In this document: positions 7,547 to 15,094 of the stretch, piece after piece
Layout: the number at the start of each line of letters is the position of its first letter
Numbering within the stretch: the stretch's first letter is position 1
Assembly (NCBI GenBank): GCA_009694045.1
Contig: SHVY01000022.1
Coordinates: forward strand, 1 to 49,209
From: Alphaproteobacteria bacterium
GTDB taxonomy: Bacteria; Pseudomonadota; Alphaproteobacteria; SP197
DNA length: 49,209 nucleotides
Reading direction: 5' to 3'
Program-made: the position numbers and the translations under genes
The notes under the pieces: generated by a model
What the model was told of the DNA's origin: nothing
Database searches by the model: none
Seen by the model: the letters and a program-made list of their open reading frames with translations, nothing else

Positions 7547-8995
7547 TCAGCGCTCGGCCGCGATCGCCAGGATATCGACCACCAGCGCGTCCAGGTCGGC
7601 GCGGCGGGTCCGGTGGTTTGTGAGGTTGACGCGGATCGCGGTCGCCTCGCCCACCCGCGTGGTCGACGGGGCGGCGAGGCCACGCTCCTGCAACGTCGCG
7701 ACGATGTGGAGGTTCAGACGATCGAGGTCGGCCGCGTCCTTGCCGGGAGGGCAGGCGCGGAAGCAGACGATGTTGAGGCCGACGGGGGCCAGCAACTCCA
7801 GGCCCGGGGTCGCGGCAATGCGGTCGGCGAGGTGGCGGGCCTGGGCGCAATTCTCGGCGATCTTGGCGCCGAGGCGGGCGAGCCCGTGCTCCTTGATGGT
7901 GATCCAGACCTTGAGGGCACGGAAGCCGCGCGACAGCTCCGGGCCAAGGTCGGCGAACCACGGGGCGCCGCCGGCCAGGGCGTCGCCGGTGCCGAGGTAC
8001 GCCGCGACGGTCGCGAACGATTCCGCCAGCGCTGAACCATCGCGCACCAGGAGGCAGCCGGCGTCGTACGGCACGTGCAACCATTTGTGGAAATCGAAGG
8101 CGATCGAATCGGCGCGTTCGATCGCCGTCAGGCGTGACCTGAGGTCCGGCACGAGGGCGATCAGCGCGCCGAAGGCGCCGTCGACGTGGAACCATAGGCC
8201 GTGCCGGGAACAGAGGTCGGCCACGGCTGCGAGGTCGTCGATCGCGCCGGTGTTGACGGACCCCGCGGTGGCCACCACGGCGATGGGACGCAACCCGGCG
8301 GTCCGATCCGCCTCGATGCGCCGCCCGAGCGCCGAGGTGTCGAGCCGGAAGTCCCCGTCCACGGCGACGCTGCCGAGCGAGCGGCGGCCAAGGCCCAGGA
8401 ACTCCACGGCCTTGCGGACCGAATCGTGGGCCTGGGTCGAGGCGTAGACCATGGCGCGCGGCCCCTGCCCCACCCCCTCGTCGCGGACGTCGTGGCCCGA
8501 ACCCCGATTGCGCGCTAGCGCCAGAGCGACCAGGTTCCCCATCGACGTTCCGGAAAGCAGCAATCCCCCCGCCGCCTGGGGTAGGCCGAAGAGATCGCGG
8601 AACCAGCCAACGACCTGCCGCTCCAGATACACGGCGCCATGGTCACGGCCACCGACGTTGGCGTTCAAGGCCGCCGCGGTCATCTCCGCGATCGCTCCGC
8701 CCACGGTGCCGGAGCCGTGAACCCAACCGAAGAATCGGGGGTGCGCGTTGCCGGTCGCGAAAGGAAGGAGCCGCTCGCGCACCTCGCGCAGGGCGGCGTC
8801 GATACCGACGCCCTCAAGGGGCGCCGGCGCCGATGCCCAGCGCTTCAGTGCGTCCGGAACGGGCCGCCAGACGGGCCCGGCCGAGCGGACGCGCAGATGG
8901 GCGATCAAGGCATCGACCTGCGCATGCCAGGACCGGGCGTATGCGTCCCAGTCCTCGGGGTCGAGCGTGGGAAGATCGGGATCGCCAAGGGTCAC
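7547..8995 (-). CDS. PLP-dependent group II decarboxylase (aromatic-L-amino-acid decarboxylase-like)
   Basis: Fold-type I PLP enzyme that removes the carboxyl group of an amino acid. It has 482 residues from GTG 8995; TTG 9004 would add three. Family marks in order: HPRFFGWVHGSGTVGG (about 85-100), the phosphate-binding GTSMGN, HDSVRKAVEFLGLG, VATAGSVNTGAIDD, the PLP-ring Asp/Ala stretch WFHVDGAFGA, and the Schiff-base lysine in DFHKWLHVPYD (codon 8084-8086, about residue 304). The final domain carries the usual ERGLAAPSTT and IRVNLTNHRT. This matches the tyrosine/tryptophan/glutamate decarboxylase superfamily; the substrate cannot be fixed. It stands alone, convergent with tRNA-Asn and divergent from the Sel1 gene. 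Confidence 0.9.
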   Translation of the reverse strand: MTLGDPDLPTLDPEDWDAYARSWHAQVDALIAHLRVRSAGPVWRPVPDALKRWASAPAPLEGVGIDAALREVRERLLPFATGNAHPRFFGWVHGSGTVGGAIAEMTAAALNANVGGRDHGAVYLERQVVGWFRDLFGLPQAAGGLLLSGTSMGNLVALALARNRGSGHDVRDEGVGQGPRAMVYASTQAHDSVRKAVEFLGLGRRSLGSVAVDGDFRLDTSALGRRIEADRTAGLRPIAVVATAGSVNTGAIDDLAAVADLCSRHGLWFHVDGAFGALIALVPDLRSRLTAIERADSIAFDFHKWLHVPYDAGCLLVRDGSALAESFATVAAYLGTGDALAGGAPWFADLGPELSRGFRALKVWITIKEHGLARLGAKIAENCAQARHLADRIAATPGLELLAPVGLNIVCFRACPPGKDAADLDRLNLHIVATLQERGLAAPSTTRVGEATAIRVNLTNHRTRRADLDALVVDILAIAAER

Positions 8996-9051
8996 GGGGG
9001 CCAAGTCTAGCGCGATTGAGTGAGCCTGTCCGCGACAGTAGGATGCCCGCC

Positions 9052-9711
9052 ATGAGCGATACCATTCTCGAACCGGGGGCCAGCGTCGCGGCGGGGATCG
9101 ATGCCCACGACCGTGGCGATTTCGAGCGTGCGCGTCGGCTGCTTCTGGGCACGGCTGAGGCGGGCGACGGGACGGCGCAGTTCTATCTCGGGGTGATCTG
9201 CCATTTCGGGCCGGAGCCGTTCAACAACACCGACCTGGCCGCCCTGTGGTACCGCCGGGCGGCGGAACAGGGATTGCTCGGTGCCCAACGCAACCTCGGG
9301 GTCCTCTACGAGGAGGGCGTCAGCAAGCGCCAGAGCGACGCGAACGCGGCCAAGTGGTACCGGCGCGCCGCCGAGCAAGGCGACGCGCTCGCCCAGCACA
9401 ATCTGGCGATGATGCTGTCCGAGGGCCGGGGCGTGCCCGAGGACGATGAGGAGGCGACGATGTGGCTGCGGCGCGCAGCCACCCAGGACGATCGACCCTC
9501 GCAGATTGCTCTGGCCCTGCGATTGAGTTTGGGGATCGGCGAGACCGAGGATCTGATCCAGGCCTATGCCTGGTTGACCCTCGCGCTCAAGAGTTCGGAC
9601 AAGGTCGATGACAAGGATCGAGTGACGTGGTTGCGCAAACACGTCGCCCGGCGCCTGTCGATACAACAGATCGGCGCCGCGGAGCAACTCGCCCGCCGCC
9701 TCACCGCCTGA
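9052..9711 (+). CDS. Sel1-repeat (TPR-like) protein
   Basis: A 219-residue protein made of Sel1 repeats, 36-residue helical hairpins: DLAALWYRRAAEQGLLGAQR, then NAAKWYRRAAEQGDALAQHN with LAMMLSEGRGVPEDDEE, then ATMWLRRAATQDD, then the common ending AYAWLTLALK. Such repeats mediate protein contacts; the partner is unknown. There is no signal peptide from this start. ATG 9052 is preferred because TAGGA lies about nine bases before it; an ATG at 9043 is in frame. yajQ follows after 15 nt. Confidence 0.9.
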   Translation: MSDTILEPGASVAAGIDAHDRGDFERARRLLLGTAEAGDGTAQFYLGVICHFGPEPFNNTDLAALWYRRAAEQGLLGAQRNLGVLYEEGVSKRQSDANAAKWYRRAAEQGDALAQHNLAMMLSEGRGVPEDDEEATMWLRRAATQDDRPSQIALALRLSLGIGETEDLIQAYAWLTLALKSSDKVDDKDRVTWLRKHVARRLSIQQIGAAEQLARRLTA

Positions 9712-9726
9712 AGGATCGGGGAACCC

Positions 9727-10212
9727 ATGCCATCGTTCGACATCGTCTCGCGTACCGATCTGCAAGAGGTCGACAACGCCGTTCAGGGGGTCAAGCGCGA
9801 GATCGCCCAGCGGTTCGATTTCAAGGGCTCGCAATGCACGATCGAGCGGGCGGAGCAGATCATCACCATCCTGGCCGACGACGACATGAAGCTGCGACAT
9901 ATGCAGGAGCTGCTGCGGGTCTACATGACCCGGCGCAAGACCGATCCTCACGCCCTGTCCTTCGGCGATCCCGAACGGGCCGCCGGCAATCGGGTGCGCC
10001 AGGCGGTAACGATTCGCCAGGGTGTCGACCGCGAACTCGGCAAGCAGATCTCGCAGGCCCTGAAGGAGACCAAGCTGAAGATCCAGATCGCCATTCAGGG
10101 CGACGAACTGCGGGTTTCGGGCAAGAAGCTCGACGAACTGCAGGCGGCCATCGCGGCCGTGAAGGCCCTGGGCATCGAGCATCCGCTGCAGTACGTGAAC
10201 TTCCGAAGCTGA
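9727..10212 (+). CDS. yajQ: YajQ family nucleotide-binding protein
   Basis: Small cytosolic protein of the YajQ/DUF520 family, members of which bind cyclic di-GMP and act on transcription in Xanthomonas (known for the family). It has 161 residues, full length, with the characteristic start MPSFDIVSRTDLQEVDNAV, then REIAQRFDFKGS, QAVTIRQGVDRELGKQIS and the C-terminal KKLDELQAAIAAVKA with a final NFRS. It lies directly after the Sel1 gene, probably in the same transcript, and converges on the methyltransferase gene, whose stop is three bases away. Confidence 0.96.
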   Translation: MPSFDIVSRTDLQEVDNAVQGVKREIAQRFDFKGSQCTIERAEQIITILADDDMKLRHMQELLRVYMTRRKTDPHALSFGDPERAAGNRVRQAVTIRQGVDRELGKQISQALKETKLKIQIAIQGDELRVSGKKLDELQAAIAAVKALGIEHPLQYVNFRS

Positions 10213-10214
10213 TC

Positions 10215-11136
10215 CTACGAACGCTTGGCGACGATGGTGCAGTGCTCCAGAACGCCCTTCTCGAGCAGCCCTGCAATCCGGGTCCATCGTTCGCAGATGG
10301 CCAGAAACTCGCCGAGTTCGCCGCGTCCCCCCCCCGTTGCTCCTTCAGGGCATCGACGCAACGGGCCCAGCCACCGAGGATCTCGCGCATATAGGCCAGG
10401 GTTGTCACGTCGTCCTTGATGACCTTGAGGCCGATGTCCCTGAGGGCCTTGAGAAGTTCCTTGTGCGGTAGAAGGCTCTTCCCCCCATGCGTTGCGGAAA
10501 GAGGACGGCGACGTCCAACGGGTCCAGGGCGTCGATCGGACCGACGACTTGCGCCACGACGATATGCCCATTGGGCTGCAGCGAATCGCGGGCGGATGAC
10601 AGGTAGGCCGCCTGTGGATCGACGCCATCCTTGGCGATGGCGTGATTGTAGGCCGCCTTGGGCAGGCTCGGCTTTGCCCGGTCGTAGGACACCGGGGCAA
10701 TCTTGTCGCCGAGGCCGAGGTGACCCCATAGCTCGGCACCGGCCGCGGCCAGTTCGGGCGAACAGCCGACCGCCGACACGACGACCTTCTTCTCTTGAAC
10801 CAAGGCAAAGCCGGCACCGCCCAGCCCGGCGTCGAGATCGGCCAGACGCATGCCCTCCTTGACGTCGATACCCTTCAGCATGCCGAGCACGAAATCGCGC
10901 CCGCCCGGCGTCAGGAATCCCTCGCCCCAGACGCACTGCGGCACCTTGAACGGCGATGCTGGCTTGGCGTCGGCGGCGGCCGCGCCAGACTCGGGAGCAG
11001 GTGCCGTCTTGCCCCCCCCCCGCGCGAACAGCGACCGTAACCGCGGAAGGCGAATGCGCCGCCGCGGGGAAGTCGGGGCGGCGGATTTGCTCGTTTCCTT
11101 CGTGGGCCGCGGCTTCATCGACTTTTCTCGGGCCAT
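10215..11136 (-). pseudogene. Class I SAM-dependent methyltransferase-like gene with two frameshifts at poly-C runs
   Basis: Three frames must be joined to read one protein. Frame one covers 11136 to about 10490 (basic Pro-rich N-terminus, then VWGEGFLTPGGRDF, a SAM-site-like ADLDAGLGGAGFAL, and LQPNGHIVVAQVVGP). Frame two runs to about 10330 (KSLLPHKELLKALRDIGL). Frame three runs to the stop (LGEFLAICERWTRIAGLL). Each switch falls in a C run on the plus strand (six C at 10491-10496, nine C at 10327-10335) and is repaired by adding one base. A third run of ten C (11012-11021) lies in the first frame without effect. It may be a sequencing indel, slippage-based phase variation or decay. The SAM loop is recognisable but the substrate is unknown. 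An upstream CtrA-type box lies at 11162-11176. Confidence 0.7.
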
Positions 11137-11161
11137 GGACCCGATTGAACGACTGGACCCC

Positions 11162-11176
11162 TTAACCCGAGATTAA
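11162..11176 (-). promoter_or_regulatory. CtrA-type box TTAA-N7-TTAA
   Basis: TTAA (11162-11165) and TTAA (11173-11176) are separated by exactly seven bases, the full consensus of the CtrA cell-cycle regulator of alphaproteobacteria. It lies 26 nt upstream of the methyltransferase start and 12 nt before the stop end of the opposite neighbour, so it most likely serves the methyltransferase gene. Confidence 0.5.
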
Positions 11177-11187
11177 CGTTACGATAA

Positions 11188-12099
11188 TTATGCCGCTGCT
11201 TGGCGACCGAGCAGGCTTGCGACCGGCGTCCCCAGCCATCCGGCCTCGCGTTTGCTCCAGTACGCCTCGCGAATCCGGCCCGTGAGGATGCCCGGCGCGC
11301 CGTTGCCCAGGGGTTTGCCGTCGATCCGGGTCACCGGCATGATGCCACCGGCGGTGGACGACAAAAATGCCTCGTCCGCCCCGCGCAAGGCATCCGCCGG
11401 AAAATCACCGAACTCCACGGCGATGCCCATCTCGGTGGCGATGTCCGCGACGGTGCGCCGGGTGATGCCTTCGAGGACATTACCCTTGGGCGTCATGAGG
11501 CGACCCCGCTTGATCCAGAACAGGTTGAAGCCCGGTCCCTCGGCCACGACACCTCCGGTGGTCAGCAGGACCGCATGGTCGGCGTCGCGGTCGAGCGCCT
11601 GGAACAGGCCCCTTTGCAGGTCCATCCAGTTGAAGTTCTTCACGGTCGGATCGATCGACTCGGTGGGCGTGCGACGGTTTTCGACGATGGCGAGGTCAAT
11701 GCCCTCGGTTTGCTTCTCCGGACTGATGATCCAGATGTAGGGCAGCGCGAGCCCGATGAACTTGTTTTCGCACCGCCGCACGTCACGCTTGCCCACCGTG
11801 TTGAAGCGCCCACGGGTGACGATCATCTGGACATAGGAGTCTTCCAGGCCCGCGCGGGACACGCAGGACGCGAGGATACGTTTGATCGCCTCGGGCTCAT
11901 GCGGGCAGGCAAGCCGCATCCCGGCGCAACTGCGCATGAAGCGCTCGATGTGATCATCCAGCCGGAAGAACATGCCCTTCCACACCGAAACCGTGTCGTA
12001 CACCGCATCGCCGCGGAGGAAGCCGAGGTCGAAGATCGAGATGCGGGCTTCATCGGCGGGAACGAAAGCGCCGTCGATATGCACGATGCCGTCGGCCAT
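11188..12099 (-). CDS. Class IV (branched-chain/D-amino acid) aminotransferase
   Basis: PLP enzyme of fold type IV, 303 residues. The start GIVHIDGAFVPADEARISIF with DLGFLRGDAVYDT is typical of the D-alanine/branched-chain/4-amino-4-deoxychorismate lyase family. The PLP lysine is in DPTVKNFNWMDLQRG, and the cofactor loop GITRRTVADIA and STAGGIMPVTRIDG are present. ATG 12099 is chosen because GGGAG lies about seven bases upstream; the open frame extends further but overlaps the MBL gene. It ends a three-gene unit (class III aminotransferase, MBL hydrolase, this gene), with 30 nt to the MBL stop. Substrate unknown. Confidence 0.92.
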   Translation of the reverse strand: MADGIVHIDGAFVPADEARISIFDLGFLRGDAVYDTVSVWKGMFFRLDDHIERFMRSCAGMRLACPHEPEAIKRILASCVSRAGLEDSYVQMIVTRGRFNTVGKRDVRRCENKFIGLALPYIWIISPEKQTEGIDLAIVENRRTPTESIDPTVKNFNWMDLQRGLFQALDRDADHAVLLTTGGVVAEGPGFNLFWIKRGRLMTPKGNVLEGITRRTVADIATEMGIAVEFGDFPADALRGADEAFLSSTAGGIMPVTRIDGKPLGNGAPGILTGRIREAYWSKREAGWLGTPVASLLGRQAAA

Positions 12100-12128
12100 G
12101 GTGGTCTCCCGGGTCGGTTGCCGTGCCA

Positions 12129-13031
12129 CTATGGCGCGCGGCGATAGCGGCTGGCTAGCCCCACTTCGCCTTCGGCGATGACGGTGCCGCGCTTCACCAG
12201 GTCGATCAGATGCGAAAGCACCGAATAGCCGGCGGCCGCGTGCAGGCCGCGGTCGACGTCGGCGTACATGACCGCGACCATGTCGCGGATGGTGCGTGGA
12301 CCGTCGGCGAGCCCGGCGAGGATCTGGCTCTCGCGCCCGCGCCGGTGTTCGATCAAGGCATGCACGAACGGCTTGGGGTCCCTGACGGGAGGGCCGTGGG
12401 TCGGCCACAGCACACGATCCTCGCGCCGCATCACCTTGTCGAGCGACGCCATGTACGACGTCATGTCGCCCTCGGGCGGGGCGATCACGGTGGTCGACCA
12501 CCCCATGACGTGATCCCCCGAGAACAGGGCGTCTTCCTCGCGCAGGGCGAAGCAGAGGTGATTCGCCATGTGGCCCGGCGTATGGACCGCCGCGAGGGTC
12601 CAGCCTTCGCCGGTCACGACGTCGCCGTCGGCCAGAACGACATCCGGTCGGAAGGCCACGTCGATCGACTCTTCCATCGCCATGGCGGGAGCATCGCCCT
12701 GGGCGACCGGCGGGCCGCCGAACCCGTGGACCGGCGCACCCGTCAACTCGCGCACGCGGACGGAGGCCGGCGAGTGGTCGGCGTGGGTATGGGTCACGAA
12801 CTGATGGGTCACGGTTTCGCCGGCCAGGGCTCCCAGAACCGCTTCGACGTGATCCGCGAGAGGGGGGCCCGCGTCGATGATCGCCACCTTGCCGCGCCCG
12901 ACGATGTAGGTGCCGGTGCCGTGGAAGGTGAAGGCTCCGCCGTTGCGGGCGACGACGCGCCGGATCAGGGGCGACACGGTCGCCGCGACGCCGTAGGCGA
13001 AATCCATGGCGCGAACGAAGGGGACCGGCAT
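12129..13031 (-). CDS. MBL-fold metallo-hydrolase with C-terminal winged helix
   Basis: Metallo-beta-lactamase-fold hydrolase, 300 residues. The metal-binding motif HTHADHSPAS (HxHxDH) is at about residues 113-118, further ligands lie in VHTPGHMANH and LFSGDHVMGW, and the distal H in WPTHGPPV. The last 80 residues (YSVLSHLIDLVKRGTVIAEG) form the helical/winged domain seen in LACTB2-like members. It has two metal sites and probably hydrolyses a thioester, lactone or phosphodiester; the substrate is not predictable. The start ATG overlaps the TGA of the upstream aminotransferase by one base (TGATG), so translation is coupled. Confidence 0.92.
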   Translation of the reverse strand: MPVPFVRAMDFAYGVAATVSPLIRRVVARNGGAFTFHGTGTYIVGRGKVAIIDAGPPLADHVEAVLGALAGETVTHQFVTHTHADHSPASVRVRELTGAPVHGFGGPPVAQGDAPAMAMEESIDVAFRPDVVLADGDVVTGEGWTLAAVHTPGHMANHLCFALREEDALFSGDHVMGWSTTVIAPPEGDMTSYMASLDKVMRREDRVLWPTHGPPVRDPKPFVHALIEHRRGRESQILAGLADGPRTIRDMVAVMYADVDRGLHAAAGYSVLSHLIDLVKRGTVIAEGEVGLASRYRRAP

Positions 13032-14419
13032 CAGACGGTGAGCTCGCCGAGGAATTCGCGAAAGACCGCGAGGTAGACGTCGACGTCGGCCTCGGTCGCG
13101 GCGAAGGAGACCGCCGGTCCGGAGGTAACCAGCGCCTCCCAGATTCCGCGGTTGGAGAAATAGACCCGGATCAGACACCGCAACTCGCGGTTGTCCAGAC
13201 TCCGAGCCTCGGCAGCATCGACGGGCAGCTTGGGAGCGAAGGTGTAGCCTGCGCGACTCATCAGGCGCTGGGTCGTCCAGGTTAACCCGGCGGCTTGGAA
13301 GGCCGCATCGAGGCCATCGGACAGCCGGGCTCCCAGCCGCCCAGCCCGCTCGTAGGCCGGCGGAATCATGACCTCGGTGAGGTTCGCTCGCGTCGTCGCC
13401 ATGGCCAGGGCATTGCCGTAGAATGTGCCGCCCGTTGCCACACCGATTCCGGCCGATGTGGGACCGCCTTCGGTGTACAGCGCATCTTCCACCCGGGCCG
13501 CCAAGGCCTCGGTCAGGCCGTAGGCGCCAAGCGGAACACCGCCGCCCAGAGACTTGCCCAGACTGACGCCGTCGCAGTCGATCGCAAGAGCGAGCTTTAG
13601 ACCGCCTTCGGAGCAGATCTGGGTGTGCGCCTCGTCGAGGAACAGGAGCGTACCGGCCCGTCGCGTGACCTCGCGCAAGACCCCGAAAAAGCCGGGCTGG
13701 GGCAGCACGACGCCGCAGTTGGTCAGGGCCGGTTCCGCTATCACGCAGGCGACGTCGCCCGGGGCGAGCGCCCGTTCCATGGCCGCGAGATCGTTGATCT
13801 GTACGATTCGTGCCTCGCGCGCCGCCCGTTGCGGCAGGCCGTGGAGCTCGGGGCGTATCTCGCCGTTCACCAGCTTCAGCAGGGTCTCGTCGATGTGCCC
13901 ATGGTAGCTGCCATCGAAAATGACGATCTTCGAGCGGCCGGTGGCGTAGCGGGCGATGCGGATGAGCTCGGCATTGGCGCTCGACGCCGACAGGCTAAAC
14001 TGCCACTTCGGGAGCCCCCAGCGTCGGGCGAGTTCCTCGGCGACGACGATGGCATCCTCCCCCGGCAACAGGAACTGGGTGCCGCGCTGGATCCGGTCGA
14101 TGGCGGCGCGCACCACGGCCGGAGATGCATAGCCGTAACTCACGCTCATATCGGCATGTTTCATGTCGAGGTAGCGGTGCCCGTCCACATCGGTGAACCA
14201 GGCCCCCTCGCCGCCCGCGACGAACACCGGCGGTTCGTCGTCGGGCGCCACCGCCATCCAACCCATCGGCACGCCCTTGGGCATGACCCGCCGCGCCCGC
14301 GCCACCAGGGCCGCCGAACGCGGCCGTTCGGCCGCGAACCGCGCGGATTCGCGGCGCTGCAGCGCGGCAATGCGGTCGGGGCTGAAACGCGCGGCAATGG
14401 GTGGTCCTTCCGTTCGCAA
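13031..14419 (-). CDS. Class III aminotransferase (glutamate-1-semialdehyde aminomutase-like)
   Basis: PLP-dependent class III aminotransferase of 462 residues. Marks: a GSA-aminomutase-like beginning (MPKGVPMGW), YLDMKHADMSVSYGYASPAV, FDGSYHGHIDETL, LFLDEAHTQ with the ring-binding Asp, and the cofactor lysine in SLGKSLGGGVPLGAYG. The only usable start is TTG 14419; there is no in-frame ATG until residue 46. The first codon lies three bases from the end of repeat copy 1, whose CTAGGA would have to supply the ribosome site, so the original 5' end may have been lost. It is first in a unit with the MBL and class IV genes. Probably amino-acid or amine catabolism (inference). Confidence 0.88.
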   Translation of the reverse strand: MRTEGPPIAARFSPDRIAALQRRESARFAAERPRSAALVARARRVMPKGVPMGWMAVAPDDEPPVFVAGGEGAWFTDVDGHRYLDMKHADMSVSYGYASPAVVRAAIDRIQRGTQFLLPGEDAIVVAEELARRWGLPKWQFSLSASSANAELIRIARYATGRSKIVIFDGSYHGHIDETLLKLVNGEIRPELHGLPQRAAREARIVQINDLAAMERALAPGDVACVIAEPALTNCGVVLPQPGFFGVLREVTRRAGTLLFLDEAHTQICSEGGLKLALAIDCDGVSLGKSLGGGVPLGAYGLTEALAARVEDALYTEGGPTSAGIGVATGGTFYGNALAMATTRANLTEVMIPPAYERAGRLGARLSDGLDAAFQAAGLTWTTQRLMSRAGYTFAPKLPVDAAEARSLDNRELRCLIRVYFSNRGIWEALVTSGPAVSFAATEADVDVYLAVFREFLGELTV

Positions 14420-14422
14420 TTC

Positions 14423-14546
14423 CTAGTGGTTCGATTCCGCCGGATCAATCCCGATCCGTCGGGCCTAACCCCCAGTGAGACTCTACATACTGTGGTCCGC
14501 CCCAAACACAACGAATGGGAATCAAGCGTTTGGGGCAGACCACTAG
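14423..14546. repeat. CTAG-ended palindromic repeat, copy 1 (MITE-like)
   Basis: A 124-bp element bounded by CTAG, with ends CTAGTGGTTCGATTCC and CAGACCACTAG. Inside are hairpin 1 (GGATCAATCCCGATCC region) and hairpin 2 (GTGGTCCGCCCCAAAC pairing with GTTTGGGGCAGACCAC). It is closely similar to 35661-35784 and more loosely to 14848-14968. It has no coding capacity. It abuts the start of the class III aminotransferase. Confidence 0.85.
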
Positions 14547-14609
14547 CACGGACGTGACGCCGATCACGGGTTCGTGGCTCCGATCGGTGTCGGCCCTGAC
14601 AGCCAGGGA

Positions 14610-14626
14610 TTAACGAATCGCTTACC
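14610..14626 (+). promoter_or_regulatory. CtrA-like site related to the popZ dyad
   Basis: TTAACGAATCGCTTACC shares its TTAACGA start and TTACC end, with the same total length, with 2824-2840 before popZ. It lies 48 nt before the 58-residue ORF. Another TTAA follows at 14627-14630. Confidence 0.3.
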
Positions 14627-14674
14627 TTAACGCCATGGACAGCAACCCGCCCAGCAGGGCGAAAGGCTAGGACA

Positions 14675-14851
14675 ATGACCAAACAAGACCCGATCCGCGA
14701 GCTCCTGAACGACGACAGCCTGCGGCAATTCATCGCCCGCTTCCGCTGCGCGCCAGGCCTGGACAACGTCACCGTCGTCATCCTGCGCAACGTCGGCGCC
14801 GAATCCCGGGACGACTCCGACGATCGGACCAGCGAGATGCTCCTGCACTAG
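14675..14851 (+). CDS. Hypothetical 58-residue protein
   Basis: A short ORF with AGGA five bases before ATG 14675. It is acidic and Asp/Arg rich, without a signal peptide or transmembrane segment; the middle (LDNVTVVILRNV) could be one beta strand. No family recognised. Its stop codon TAG (14849-14851) is the TAG of the CTAG end of repeat copy 2, so the gene ends exactly where the repeat begins. It is probably real given the ribosome site and upstream CtrA-like element, but short. Confidence 0.4.
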   Translation: MTKQDPIRELLNDDSLRQFIARFRCAPGLDNVTVVILRNVGAESRDDSDDRTSEMLLH

Positions 14852-14968
14852 TGCTTTGACTTCGACGGATCGTTCACGATCCGTCGGGCCAAAACCCTAG
14901 GAAGACTCTCAATCTTGTGGCCCGCCCCAAACACGATGATGAATCATGCGTTTGTGTCGGACCACTAG
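14848..14968. repeat. CTAG-ended palindromic repeat, copy 2 (MITE-like)
   Basis: A 121-bp element with CTAG at both ends. It is more diverged than copies 1 and 3, yet hairpin 1 keeps a perfect 10-bp stem (CGACGGATCG with CGATCCGTCG) with a different loop (TTCA). The right part carries CGCCCCAAACACG and GTCGGACCACTAG. Its left CTAG supplies the stop codon of the preceding ORF. Confidence 0.8.
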
Positions 14969-15034
14969 CTCCTGGGTAGGACCCTCTTTCGGGGTTTTCC
15001 TCGACCGGTACGGTGGTTACTATCGCGGTAGACA

Positions 15035-15067
15035 GGCCGCCGGCGAACCTTCGCCGGCGGCCTTTGT
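15035..15067 (+). terminator. Strong intrinsic terminator
   Basis: A perfect 12-bp GC-rich stem (15035-15046 with 15051-15062) around the loop ACCT is followed by TTTGT. It lies 67 nt after repeat copy 2 and before the CYTH gene, on the plus strand. The transcript it ends is either that of the 58-residue ORF reading through the repeat or a small RNA from 14969-15034. Confidence 0.7.
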
Positions 15068-15094
15068 CATTTGGCCGCCTGGCGATCCCTGCCG

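Noticed and set aside
14410..14419. ATG start for the class III aminotransferase
   Set aside because: The start codon there is TTG; no in-frame ATG exists near the N-terminus.
14427..14445. T-arm-like string GGTTCGATTCC inside the repeats, suggesting a tRNA-derived element
   Set aside because: No anticodon arm, D-arm or acceptor stem can be drawn around it; the string is part of the terminal repeat.
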